Positions 22,097 through 33,957 of a stretch of 64,000 nt of DNA are shown here, piece by piece. Origin of the DNA: Mariannaea sp. PMI_226 (lineage: Eukaryota; Ascomycota; Sordariomycetes; Hypocreales; Nectriaceae); the NCBI GenBank assembly GCA_024336345.1, contig JANFOG010000002.1, positions 3,410,001-3,474,000 of the forward strand, written 5' to 3'. The notes beneath the pieces were generated by a model. The model was not told where the DNA came from and did not search any database. It saw nothing but the letters and a program-made list of their open reading frames with translations. Made by a program: the position numbers and the translations under genes. The stretch's first letter is position 1; each line of letters starts with the position of its first letter.

Positions 22097-23093
22097 AGAG
22101 AAAAAAAGGGAGTACTTTGTTGACCAGTCGCTGGTTTAAGGTTGACGTCTTCGTTGGTGGTGATCTCAATATCAAGACTCCTTTGCTAGATGGAGTAACG
22201 GGTGTCGCTGGCTGCCACTCCTCGAGGGAGCTAGTCGCCAACTAAGGCACTCATTACCAGCCAACCCAATGCAGTCCTCAAAGTCTGTCTGTCAATAGGC
22301 AGGTAGGTACAAGGAAGTGGGCAAGCTGGCAATCAAAGGTTGCCTCCGCCCACTCACCTCACTCCATCCATGTGCCTGCTATGATTTCAGTCAACCAGCC
22401 TCGGGGCTTACGGCTGCGGTTCCTACCTGCACCCTACTCCTTCCCTCCCTTGCTGGGTGTATCTTCTTCTAAGACTTTGCTTTTGTGCCACACCTACCGA
22501 CTAGGAGCTCCAGTCACTGGAGTCGAAACTCAAAACCCTTCCTCCTGCTACCTTCCTCACGTACCTCTGCGGCACCATTACTAAGGTAGTACCTGGGCTG
22601 TTGGGTTTCAATACCTGGCGTAATTACCTGCTTTTATTGCTGTACATGCCTTTGCGGCCGATCTGCTTCACACACGCTCACTCGTCAACTATGTATTCGA
22701 GGATCGCAGCCAGCCTCCGTCAGTGACTAATCAGTATTTAAGAAAGAATGAAACAGCACAATCAATTAGGCAAATTCCATGCTTGTTTGTGAGTAGGGTG
22801 GTTTTTATTCCCCCTGCCCTTCCGCCTCGCAATGGTATTTTTATTTGATTGGCGATACAGTAGGCTCGTCCATTTCTGTCATCTGCTGCCAGTCAATGGC
22901 CGTGTTTGAGCGCGTGCTTCCTGACCCCTTGTCCGTCCCTCCGCAGCTGATAGCTACCTCACGTTACTGGCTCCACGCTGGGCTGGGCTCATATGTGCTC
23001 ATTAGACATTCTGCCTACCCACTGACTTTTTTTCTGCGACTCAAATCGCCGATATGCATGGCGACAAGTCCGCGCACCCCAGTCACCACCCTT

Positions 23094-23095
<2 letters not shown>

Positions 23096-23127
<32 letters not shown>
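23096..23127. repeat. poly(T) run of 32
   Basis: Uninterrupted T run in non-coding sequence. The flanks show no target-site duplication that I can recognise. Confidence 0.9.
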
Positions 23128-23129
<2 letters not shown>

Positions 23130-24771
23130 GGCAGTTGTCGGAAGTGGTGTTTGGTAACTTCTTCCGTAGGGAGGGTGATACCGTCATCGGAACTTGGCTA
23201 ACTGAAAGAATCTGTGGTCCCGGCTCCGGATTGATGACCTTCTCGTTGGTGATCAGAGTTTAGCGCTGGCACAGCGGATCCAACCTCACATCACCACCAT
23301 GGCTGCATTATGGTAACACCCCAAACGCGGAGCATGCTGTTACTGGGTAAGTATCCGACTGAGCTGGTCTTCACCTGCACTTTCTAGACAAAAGCAGGTT
23401 TGTCATGGTTCGTTCACCTTTTCGACCTGTATTCGTTCGCCCCGTCTCGCTTAGGTGAAAGACAGAGCTCACAGTCCATGCTGTTGACAGTCGGGTCTCT
23501 CCTCATCCGCGTCATGGATGGTGTCCAAGACAAAGACAATGGAGGGTTATGCTCTACGTATAGTGATTAGTACCTGCCTTACTTTCCTTTCTGCATCCCT
23601 TCTCACACCCCTTCTAAAGCCTCGAAGCTATCATCTACCTACAGATTAGAGTACCTTAGGTACATGGGCATCTCTCTGGCTAGACAGGTAGGTAGGTAGT
23701 TAGTTCGGTAGCTGGTTTTGCGCGTCCTTTAATTAACACCACTCAGCCAGAGACATTCACGTCGCTCGCACGACTGCGAAGCATGTATGGGTTACGGGCT
23801 GTGGACGGATGAAGAACGCTATGGGTTTCCGGACAAGCTCGTTCCGCATTCCCTTGCAACTAGAGGGCAGGGCCTCACATCCTGCGTCTGCCCTCTCCTG
23901 TCCATCAATGTCGCGCGCGCATCCACCCAAAACCACCCTTCCACAACAAACAAGGTCTCCCTACCCAGCTGAGATAGGTAGCTAGTTCTGCGGCGCGATC
24001 AACACTGGAGCTCCTCACTTGTTCTGTTCTAGACCATCACCCAGCGTCTTGCCCAAAGTGTCCTGGAGCCTGATAACCGAAGTAGAAGCTACTGTACACC
24101 ATGAGCGGGGTACTTTGATTATGCATGCCGAACAAGTACTGCCACATTGAATTTTCAAGGTACCTCTACATCCTGACGAGTACCCTTTCTAGGTACGTCT
24201 CACTCAACGCGTCGTCTTCTATTGCTCCCAAGTGGTCCTTGGCTGGTTCTTTGCTCCTTGTGTTCATCACGCCGCCCAACGAACATCCTGGCTGAAATAC
24301 CTGGCTGGTTGCAGCGTTATTTGGTTGGCTCTTTCCGAGGACACGCTCCCTCCTAGTGTTCCTTTTTTTTTTCTTCTTTCTTCTTACATAGTACTTCAGC
24401 CATTACTGGTGTCCTGTGCTTTGCAGTATCTGTAACCTCATAGTACCATGTACAATCTCAGTCCTTGACCACAAATACTCAAAACACACACTCACACGCC
24501 CCCATACCATACATCTCTACCCAGGTACCCTTTCACCCAGCCTCCTTCGGGTGTCATCCGTCACGTCCAGTCTCCATGCTACTTAATCTCTGCTACCACT
24601 CGCACATACTAGTGATAGTCTCGTATTGGCGAATGTAGCAATACGCAATGTTTGTGCGGTGCAAATAAGTTAGTTGGGTTGATGATTATCATACATGTCA
24701 CTCTGTTGACTGCTTCGCGGATGGGTCACACCCAATCTGTTTGATGAGCTACCTTCATCCAGCTTTCTATT

Positions 24772-24792
24772 AAAAAAAAAAAAAAAAAAAAA
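24772..24792. repeat. poly(A) run of 21
   Basis: Uninterrupted A run in non-coding sequence, followed by GAGAAAG. Confidence 0.9.
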
Positions 24793-26488
24793 GAGAAAGC
24801 TCCCTGCAAATTGTGTAGCTCTATGACCATTCATAGCTTTTACTGTGACAACCAGCATAGGCGACACCGTGTTATTACGCGTGATGGTCAAGTTGAATAA
24901 AAGTCTGCAGTATCACTTAGGTGTGTGGTGTGAATGGCAATACGTATTGATGAGAACATGAACACATGACGGTGAGACTTGAGAAAGTTACCTTGTGGCA
25001 CATACACCAGGTGCGGGCGCAGCGTGTATCAAGGCAAAAAGGTATTGCGCCTTTGCGCCATGGGACCATTCGGGCCATGAACCATGAAGCATTGGTGGGG
25101 TGGCCTCCAACCAAAGGGACAAAAAAAAAATAGCACTTTACATATTGATCTGTACTCCGTCCAAAGTAGCTTCCTGGGCAAATCCCAAGGTGCATGCCAG
25201 CAGATTTCGCCGGCTGGGCACGGCTGGGCGTGGGCATGGGCGTGTCTGGGTTGTGCGCGCCATCTGGTCGTGCGGACCAAAACAAGACCAAACGGCATGG
25301 CCGCAAGGGGCCCATTGCGAGAGGTACCAGCAGAGACTTCCAGCGGGTACGCGACACACCAATTATTAGATGGGCATGTAGCAGCCCTCGCTGCTGATAC
25401 TGTGCTGTACCTAGCCGGCTGATGGCAGAGAAGGGGTAGCTCAGCGTCCCCCGTCCGCGCAAAACACTCATGGTTCCAGCCCACTCTCTCTTCTTCCCTG
25501 CCACCCGATTTTTCTGCCCTTTTTTTTTCTTCTTTTCTTTTAGCCTATTTTTTTTTTTCAAACCTATTTTTACGCATGTTTTTTTATGCCCTCCTCCTCC
25601 ACTAGGCATCCCTCTGTCTCGTAAGCTGGTTGGACATGCATGAAGCAAGCTCGCCCTTGTCACCATCCTCATACCGGGTCTTCTTTGCCTAGCCCCCTTA
25701 TTTGCCAGACAGAAAAAATCCCATTTGTTTCAGTTCACACATATCGATGACTGCCCAACCCATGTAGAGATAGACTGTTGTATGACAGTTCTGGCCCCCT
25801 CATCCTTTTGCGGAGCGCTGGTTTGGTTGTCTGGTCATTGACGGCGTAGATGTGATAGCTTCTGAGATCGCCCTCTCGCCCTCCCACTCACCTCCCTTCA
25901 ACAATTGACTGATCTGTTTTCTCTCCCTTTTTCCTCCGCTGACAAAAGCCTCTCCCTCCGACTTACTTCTAGTCGCTTTCAGCTTGATCAGTTGCTCCAT
26001 CCAGGAGGTCAGGCCATCCAACGTGCAAGCATATCACGTGCTGGTGTAGCTTGGTGGTCATAGCTCCTTATAGCTCGCAATGCCTTATCAGCTGCATGGT
26101 GGATGCAGATAGAACATCGTCAGATGCTGGAGTTTGTAATAGATAAAAGCCCCGGCCAAGCCAAAGACTCTTGCTCTACGATCTATGATGTGACTTATTA
26201 CATGCGTGTCGTTCATCTAAAATAGGCATCACAACTTTGTGCTGCCCAGCAGAAAGTACGCCCCGAGCCACACATGCACCTCACTCGTTGTAAACCATTC
26301 GCCTCAAAACCAAGTTCTATAGTCCCTTCATAGATATAAGTTCCTGAGATGGGAGCATGTCATTGCATGACGGACTTACGTATGACACATTGTAGCATCA
26401 CATTGTGCGCGTCCACATTTGGTGTTTTTCACCATCGTCTTGCTATTGATCACATAAATAGACCTCTTTAGAACCAACCACGTTTCCC

Positions 26489-27306
26489 TTAGTCTTCCGA
26501 CTCAGGATCAAGGACCGTTTCTCGTAGTTCATCATCTGCTGCCCAGTCGACCCCACTGCCGACGATCATACCACTCACAACGCCCTTCATCATTTTCCAC
26601 CGTTGTCTGCTATCCTTTACCTTGGCTCGGAGTGCTTCCTGCTCATTTGTCGCTTCCAAGTTGTTACTATGACCCGTTTTCTTCTCTTTGACCTCCTCGG
26701 CGATTTTGAGAAGTTCTGCTGCCAATATGACGTTTTGGCGAGAGACGCGCAGTGTCTCGCTTTGGATACTGGTCAATTCTTTCAGCTGTTTCTCAGACGC
26801 CGCAACCTGTTTTGCAACCGAGATAGTAGTCTCGTCTCTCTTTTCAATGTAAGGAAGTAAATCCCTTTTAACCTGTTAGATTCGACCTTGCTTGAGGGGT
26901 GCACAGTAATTCAACATACGTATCGACTGAAGACGAGTCTGTACCGTGGTGAACTGCTTTCAAAATGGGATTTGCTGCCATTACGGCTTCCACTACGTTA
27001 TTTCGAAGGACATAATTTGCCCGAGCTTTCAGGAGCTCGGTTTGCTCCTGTTGTGTTTGCTCCTGTGTAAGATCTGAAATGTTATCTGGTAGGAAAAAGA
27101 GTAAGCCCTGGAAGTATGCGGTCCGAGTATACAAACCAACCTCGTCGGTGCAGCCTTTGGGCATTGATAATGGCAATCTCCAGTCGCAGCTCTTGGAGTC
27201 GGTCATACAGAGCAATGGCTCTCTCCTCGTCTTCAGAGAATGGAACATGAATTTCCGATTCAAAATCGTTCGAAAAGAGTTTCTCAATTGGTTCTTCCAT
27301 TGCCAT
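26489..27306 (-). CDS. kinetochore protein of the CENP-H (Fta3) family
   Basis: Three exons, 27141-27306, 26920-27085 and 26489-26864, give 235 residues. The protein is almost wholly alpha-helical and Glu/Gln/Leu-rich: LYDRLQELRLEIAIINAQ, then LTQEQTQQEQTELLKARANY, NNVVEAVMAANPILKAVHHG, and a long coiled coil. The C-terminus has KGVVSGMIVGSGVDWA followed by DDELRETVL, a pattern I associate with CENP-H/Fta3 proteins of filamentous fungi. CENP-H belongs to the CCAN/Ctf19 inner kinetochore complex. The first intron uses a weak donor (GTTGGT) and the acceptor CCTACCAG; the second uses GTATGT with an AAAAG acceptor. Divergent from ATG11 with 443 bp between start codons. The family call rests on memory of the C-terminal motif. 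Confidence 0.75.
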
Positions 27307-27749
27307 ATAATCGTTGGTGATTCTGGCTCACGCGTAGTTTCCTTTTAGGGGTCCTTCATTGACCTCTGGACACGCTGCTACACATGACGCGACAGATTGG
27401 ATGAAAGCGGCATGACAAATGAAATGTGGCTGAGTCCTTGTGGCGCTTCTGTGGCTTCATCCGACCACCAACTAATTAAATTAGAGCGGCCAGTCACAAG
27501 GCACCAGTCACGCTAACACCCGCTCCAATGCAGGTGGTGGGATCCATCACCGTTTGGGTTGACTCTCACAGCGAAGGCTCTCGTCACGCGAAGATAACCC
27601 CGGATTAGTCCGGCTTCTATCATCGTCAAAACGTTGTCGCCTGTGGCCCAAGGCTTCCATCTCACAACCATATCAACCCCCCCGCTCCCAAATCTCCCTC
27701 GACGCCGGTCGCACAGCGCCGCAACCTTGTACATGGGAGATGTCTCGAG
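27307..27749. promoter_or_regulatory. bidirectional CENP-H / ATG11 promoter region
   Basis: 443 bp between the two divergent start codons, with no ORF of its own that looks real. Both core promoters must lie here. I recognise no specific factor site. Confidence 0.6.
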
Positions 27750-30700
27750 ATGGCCACCCAGGTGTTGATAGCTCATACGGGCCAGCGGCTGGAGGTCGAG
27801 ACCTCACAATTCTCCCTGTTCGTTTGATGTTCCCGTCCCTTGACGCTCGACTGGCTAACCCTGCCTCAGTCTAGATGACCTGAAGACCTGGGTCTCTCGT
27901 AATACCTCGATCCCCCCGCAAAACATTGTCGCCTTGACCCCTCAAGGACGCAGTGTGAAGTTCGCTAGTCTCCACGCCGAGGTCAGTAGTCGCGATATCA
28001 TATGACATCCTTTGATAGTCCCATATCCGTGAAGTCACTGACAAGCCCATAGAAGGAAATATTCGTATATGATATTCGGATCAGTCAGCCATCGTCGTCC
28101 AAGAACAACATCTCAAATATCATTGTCGACGTCCCTTCCCCTAAGAAATATACTCCCGCGAATGCGCCAAATTCGATAGACGATGTGCAAGCAATTTCTT
28201 CATGGCAGAATCTGTACAAAGACCGCCGCAACTGGGCTGTGCGGCTCTTTGAGGATTGCACCCACATGAATGCGGGCATCGTGGCTCGGTACGATGAGAT
28301 CGACGTCATCGCAAAATGTCTGGATGCGGCGGTCACGAATCTTGAAATTAGCATCAAACAAATTGAGCCCAAGTACAACGAGTTGAGAGAATGGGTCACT
28401 CCTGCTCTATCAGAACATGATCATCTAGTGAAGAAATGGGAGCATTACCTTACATTGGCGTCGAACACACCAATCTCAGCCTCCATGGTGAAGTTCATGA
28501 CCCGCCGGGAATCCAACAAGTCTCGACCCACTCTCGAGGATCTCATTGAGTTGGACACTGCAAAGAAGGCTGGCAAACTGGCTCCGACTGCTCACAAGAG
28601 ATTTAGCGACAAATCCAATGACCTTGAAAAAGCAGCTGGACGTATGTATGCTGGCTTGCAGGAACTGATCGGCGATTTTGAAAACTTGATGAGTCGTTCC
28701 GTCCTCGGTCACAGTGCTGATTCGACTCAGCTCCTCGAAGACATAGAGGCCGTGGTAAAGCAGATTGACTCGGATTATCGGACCGTCCTCGGATCGGGAG
28801 GCTCTCAGCGTGATTTGGCTCAAGCTTCTAAGACAGCTTCGACTCACACGGAGCACATGATGCCGACTCTCAAGAAGCGAGCCAAGGAGATGGATGATAT
28901 GCAGCAGTACTCTACGGAAGCTCGCAATTCCATCGCTTCCGAATCAGCCCGGCTCATGCGCGCCATCACAGATATTACAGCCCTGCATAGTAGTGTCAAG
29001 AACCAGATCAATGTTCTTAACCAATCGGAGGACGACATGACCACTTTTGATTATCTCCGCCTGATTCACCAGCTTCCGTACATGTATGCATCTTTCGTTG
29101 TAGAGGCAGTTCGTCGTCGAGAATGGGTCGATAAAGTCAAGACCGATTCTTCGACCCTAGCGAATGAGATGGCCCTCTTCCAGGATGAAGAGTCAAAACG
29201 TCGAAGAAAGTGGCAGAAGATGATCGGTAGCATGTATGGTCCAGAACTCGATACTAACGTGGTTGGCTTGGAGGTCAACCTCCTCGGGGAGGACAGCCCA
29301 TGGCCAATGGTCACCAAGGATGATTTGGATGAGTTCACTCGGGCTATCCAGGAACAAGGTATTGAACAGGGGATTCTTGATGACATTCTCAAGCTTATTC
29401 AAGAGCTTCACAACCCAACGAAGCAACAGTCCAAGCGACTAAAAGCCTTCAAGAACGGCAGTGTCCATGAGGCTTCGCTTGGAAGGAGTGGGCTCATGAT
29501 TCGCGGGGATGACGACTTGCTTAGGTCATTACAAGATGACAAGGGTAAGCTGGAGAATAAACTCAAGACAGCCGAAAGCAGGGTGCGCAGGCTGGAAGAT
29601 TTGCTGCATCGACAAAGCCAAGCCGCCCGCCCAGGAAACTTATTCCATCCTCAGAGCCCTCAACCAAGGGAAAGACAAAACTCAACCTCGTCTGTCAGAT
29701 CTAGTCGATTCGATGACAGGCGTAGATCCTCGGGTAATGGAGACAACCTTATGCGGCGTATCACTCAACTTGAGAGCGAGTTGCAGCAGGAGAAGCAACG
29801 CAACGCCCAATTGCAACTCGAACTCGCCACTCAAGCCTCGCGGCATGAGGATATCAAGGGTCAGGTACAGGAGGCGAACTCCACTAAGAAGGATCTCCTT
29901 GAAAATATGGAAGCTCTTGAACGGGAATTTGTCCTGGAGAGAAAAGCTCTCGAGGATGAAATCAAAACTCTCAAAGCTCGTCTGGAGGACACTGAGGACG
30001 ATTTGGAGCACTTTGACGAGTCGAGGCAGCACGAAAAAGCCACGTACGTCCAGCGGGTGGAAGATCTTGAGGCTGAACTTGAGCAACTGGGTAAGAATCG
30101 ACAAGACGATATTCTCAAAACCCAAGGCCAGGTCGATTTTCTCCGAAAAGAAACGCGAATGCAACGGGAACAGCAAGAGGCCCTTGAACGACAGGTTCAG
30201 ATTGCTGAGGAGGAATCTCGTACTATCACGAAGAAACTACAAATTAGTGAGGAGACTGTTGAGAATCAACTACAGGCTCTGAAAAAGCTCCATCTGCAAC
30301 TATCACCCGCGCAGGTAGTACCGGAAGATTTGATGGACCTGACAGATGCCCTATTTTCCCAAGCGATGGACCTTGTTTCAAAACTTGAGGCTGCTGAAGG
30401 CGATGTGGCATTGCGTAACGCGGATTTGGAACAGGCTCAAGCTGCCATCAAGGAACTACGAGCCGAGCTTGGAGAAACGAAATCGAATTTCTCGGAAGCA
30501 GAGATGGCGACCATGCACCTCCGGGAAAACTTGGCCGAGGAGAAGGCGAAGGTCAACGCGCTAGAGGGAGAGCTAGCTGACAACCGAGACCAACTGACGG
30601 AGCTCCGGAGCAAACTTGCTGATGGCGAGACAGGTTCGGAAGCAATGCAGAAGAGGCTCCAAGAGGAGGAGTCCAAGGTTGTGACGCTTAAAGAAGAAGT

Positions 30701-32069
30701 AGCATCTCGGCAATCGCAGGTCGGTAGCTTGGAAGAAGAGCTACACCTGTTCCGGGAGAAAACCGAGTCTCTCCAGGCCAAGTTAACTGGCCTAACCAAC
30801 CAATACACAGCCCGAGATGAGAGAACCAAGGATCTGTCACGGCGGCTATACTCTCAGAATGACCGTCTGTGTCGCCTATTAGAGCGGGTGGGATATGCTA
30901 TTTCTCGACAGGACGGAGAAATGACTATCAACAAGATTCCTCGTGCTGAGAGGACGAGTCAGAACCTAAATGACTCTTCCGACCCTGGGTCATCCATTCG
31001 ACGATCCGGTACTCTGAGTCGTGTTTTAGCTGATAGCACGGATCTTGAACTTCTTTATTGGCTGAACAACTCGGATGCACAAGCCGAAGCTGAGTCGTAC
31101 GCGGCGTTCATGAACACAGTTGGGCATCTAGATGTAGATCTCTTGGTCGATACAATCTATCGCAGGATCAAGGAGGTGGAACACTTGGCTCGGAAGTGGC
31201 AACGAGAGGCACGCTCATATAGGGAAAAGAGTCACACTGCGCAGAAGGATTCCCACGAAAAGATTGCTTTCAAACACTTCAAGGAGGGGGACTTGGCACT
31301 GTTTTTGCCCACACGTAACCAGCAGGCCGGAGCCTGGGCAGCTTTCAACGTGGGGTTCCCTCATTACTTTCTTCGTGAACAGGATGCACATCGTTTGCGC
31401 CATAGGGAGTGGCTTGTGGCGAGAATTTCTCGCATCGAGGAACGTGTTGTCGATTTGTCCAAGAGTCTGCAGCCGAGCAATGAGACTGACTCAATGAACG
31501 ATGACGATAACCCGTTTCAGCTTTCTGATGGACTTCGGTGGTATTTGATCGACGCCCACGAAGATAAGCCTGGGGCGCCATCAACTCCCGGCATGGGAAA
31601 ATCAACAGTTGCGGCCACCACAGTCGAGGCGACCGCTAACATCCACACTCACGTAGGTGGTGGGAAGGGGAGGAACCGGGACAGCGTCGCAAGCATCGAG
31701 GGAATCAACAAGACGCTCTCGAAGAGCCTAGAGAGCCGTCGAAGTAGCTCTGGTTCAAAGAAAGCCACTCTGCCTTTCCAGCTTGGCGGCGGGACTGCAT
31801 TGCTGAAGAGCAGCGCCCTAGCTAGCGAAACGAACTCGCTCAGGGCTGTTCCTACGGACACTCCTGCAGGGACAAGTCCAACGCAGGCTCTCCTGGTAGC
31901 GGCCAATGCTGGCCTGTCCTCGAGATCGCCACCAGATGGGCAGGACCGACAAAAGCTTGCATCCCCCGGTGGGATTGGCAATTCAGCAGCACCGACCAAG
32001 CCTTCAGCAAGAGCTACTAGTGCGAATCTAGACGAGGTACGAAGAGTCGACTCCCTACTTGGACCCTAG
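27750..32069 (+). CDS. ATG11: autophagy-related protein 11, selective-autophagy scaffold
   Basis: Three exons, 27750-27817, 27870-27981 and 28053-32069, give 1398 residues, a typical filamentous-fungal Atg11 length. The N-terminus is a ubiquitin-like segment (ATQVLIAHTGQRLEVETSQF, then DDLKTWVSRNTSIPPQNIVAL). The centre is a long coiled coil from about residue 560 to 930 (repeated ELE/RLE heptads). The C-terminal Atg11 domain runs from about residue 1080 and contains FKEGDLALFLPTRN, WAAFNVGFPHYFL and DGLRWYLIDA. The final 180 residues are Ser/Thr/Gly-rich and probably disordered. Atg11 links cargo receptors to the Atg1 kinase and Atg9 vesicles at the phagophore assembly site in pexophagy, mitophagy and the Cvt pathway. 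Exon 1 ends at a GTTCGT donor. The first ATG gives a family-like start. Confidence 0.95.
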
Positions 32070-32964
32070 GTTAACGACTGGCGTGTGGCAGTCTCGGATG
32101 AGCATACAGCGGGAGGATTCGGCCCAGAGTGACTCCAAGAAATCGGTTGTTTGGGACTCGCTGTGGGCTGTTGACTACAATTACGAAAGTGCAAGCAAGC
32201 GGTAGCTTAGAAGAATAATGCATTTTTTGGCATGTCGCCCATTCCTGTTGGAATATGGATATTGAATTGTGTTTATACACTGGGTAGGGTTGTTATTTAT
32301 GGGTAGTCCTCATTTTAGGTGGCATTGGGTATTCGACAACAACGGCGTATTCCTGGTGTCTGTTTTTATCTTTCTCTTTTGCATAGCATTTGAGCACATG
32401 CTCCCATGTAACTACCAACATAGATATTTGAGTGCAGTAGGATAGCGGTGAACTGCACAGAACAGAGGAAACAAAGTGTAGATTCTTGACTGTTTCATTG
32501 CAGATTGGTATGTGATTGCGCTTATGCTTCGCTTTGAATTTGCGATGATGCCCTGCTATTCAAATGAAAATATCATATTGTATTGGCAAGCCACCCGGCC
32601 CACCCGTACTGTGTGCTATGGTACCATGAATGGTAACATACATCTCAGCTCATGAGAGGAGGGCATCACACAGTTGAGTAGGTACCTGAAGTGGCTTATC
32701 AGCTGACGTCAGTGGGCCGCCATCTCCTTATCAAAGTGCGTGCTCGATACGGCCGCATAGCAGATAACCAACTTGGTCTTATCCAGATCCGTCCCCCCTC
32801 AGATGATCCAAGCTCTTGGAACGGCACGAACCGTGGGAGAACGACAGTGATACAATGCTAATGGTACCTCATCGCCATCGATAAAAACAAGCCTCTTGGA
32901 ACCTACACACATGGAAATCTCCCTCTATCAAAAGTGCCATGTTGGGCGTGGTTGAGTTGGCACA
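32070..32964. other. intergenic spacer
   Basis: ATG11 3' region followed by the promoter of the F-box-like gene. No ORF with support. It includes ATAGATATT-type AT-rich sequence and a short palindromic GGTACC near 32618. Confidence 0.6.
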
Positions 32965-33957
32965 ATGAGTCCCCAATCGGCACAGATGCCGGTCGCAGAT
33001 CGGTGGCATCTGCCTCCAGAGCTGATCTACCATGTTATTGAAAGCCTGGTGCCCTTGAATCCTCACGCTATACTTCCACCGTCGCACATCTCAACCAAGA
33101 CTCTGCTCGCAATGGCCCGGGTGTGCCGGGATGTATACGCCATTACCACTAAACTGCTGCGGCAGAGGTGCATCTATATCGAGACCGACCGGCGGCTCGC
33201 AAACCTCCTCCTCTGCTTCCATCGCTTCGTCCCCTCCATGCCGCCGGTGTTGTCTCTTCGAAACATTACATCGCTCTATCTGGAGCCGTTTGGGGACAAG
33301 CTCGATGACCTGCCCACAGCCATTTGGGTGCGAGAATTATTCTGCGAGGTCTCGGAGTCCCTGCGGAGACTCGTCGTCATGATGCCCTTTCAAAGCCTAG
33401 ATCCGCTAGACGATCATCTCAACGTGAGGCGAATTCTGCGCGAGGGATTCGAGAGGCTACACAAACTGGAGGAGTTCGTCTGCATCGGAGATTACCCAGC
33501 ATTGAGTCTCCAAGACGACCCTACGGATGTCTGGCGGCTGTGGCCGGATCTGCAACGTCTGACACTCTTTGGTGTGCCAATCGATAATCATTGGCTCTGG
33601 TGGGACATTGCCACGCTGCCCAAGCTACAGCACGTAATTCTAGCGTGTGCTGAGAGCTCAGTGGGCGTCAACATCAAAGACGAATACTTTCACAAGCTGC
33701 CTCGCGATGACGCCAGACTAGACCGGGACATTAAGATCGTTTTGATGGATGGGCGACCGACATATACGGGCATGAGTACGGCACGGTGGGACGAGATTGA
33801 CCCAAAGAGGAAGATGACGATTGAGTTGCACGAGGTCATGGCGGGGTGCCCAGAGGAGAGCTCGCAGGAGGCCACAGCAAGTTATGTCAAACAGGCAGCA
33901 CTGAGCGGTTGTCTGTGGGATAAGGAAAATATGCCTGTTGAAGGAACGACTGAATGA
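32965..33957 (+). CDS. F-box-like protein with leucine-rich C-terminal region
   Basis: Single exon, 330 residues, ATG at 32965. The N-terminus (DRWHLPPELIYHVIESLVPL at 12-31, then LLAMARVCRDVY) matches the F-box-like helix pattern, LPxEL...I with a downstream hydrophobic segment before a Cys. The middle has Leu-spaced segments (LSLRNITSLYLEP, LWPDLQRLTLFGVP, TLPKLQHVIL), which suggest degenerate LRR-like repeats as in many fungal F-box proteins. Expected role: substrate-recognition subunit of an SCF ubiquitin ligase, or a paralogue without that activity. The C-terminal 60 residues are charged without a visible domain. No close orthologue comes to mind. Confidence 0.8.
   Translation: MSPQSAQMPVADRWHLPPELIYHVIESLVPLNPHAILPPSHISTKTLLAMARVCRDVYAITTKLLRQRCIYIETDRRLANLLLCFHRFVPSMPPVLSLRNITSLYLEPFGDKLDDLPTAIWVRELFCEVSESLRRLVVMMPFQSLDPLDDHLNVRRILREGFERLHKLEEFVCIGDYPALSLQDDPTDVWRLWPDLQRLTLFGVPIDNHWLWWDIATLPKLQHVILACAESSVGVNIKDEYFHKLPRDDARLDRDIKIVLMDGRPTYTGMSTARWDEIDPKRKMTIELHEVMAGCPEESSQEATASYVKQAALSGCLWDKENMPVEGTTE

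Larger units (their letters stand above)
20326..26488. other. 6-kb gene-poor spacer with mononucleotide runs
   Basis: No ORF here has recognisable domains. A 251-codon minus-strand frame (24917-25672) contains a poly-Lys run from the poly-T tract and no domain, so I treat it as chance. Notable simple sequence: A29 at 22057-22085, T32 at 23096-23127, A21 at 24772-24792, T-rich 25520-25560, and GGTAGGTA runs near 22300 and 23688-23701. The part nearest NHP6 is presumably its promoter and leader. Confidence 0.6.

Noticed and set aside
22057..22108. Poly(A) run as the tail of a retroposon
   Set aside because: No element body, ORF or target-site duplication beside it; treated as a simple repeat.
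24917..25672. 251-codon minus-strand frame
   Set aside because: No recognisable motif; the middle is poly-Lys from a T-rich tract and several other frames over the same bases are also open.
29509..30282. 257-codon plus-strand frame inside ATG11
   Set aside because: Basic, low-complexity shadow of the coiled-coil region in another frame.
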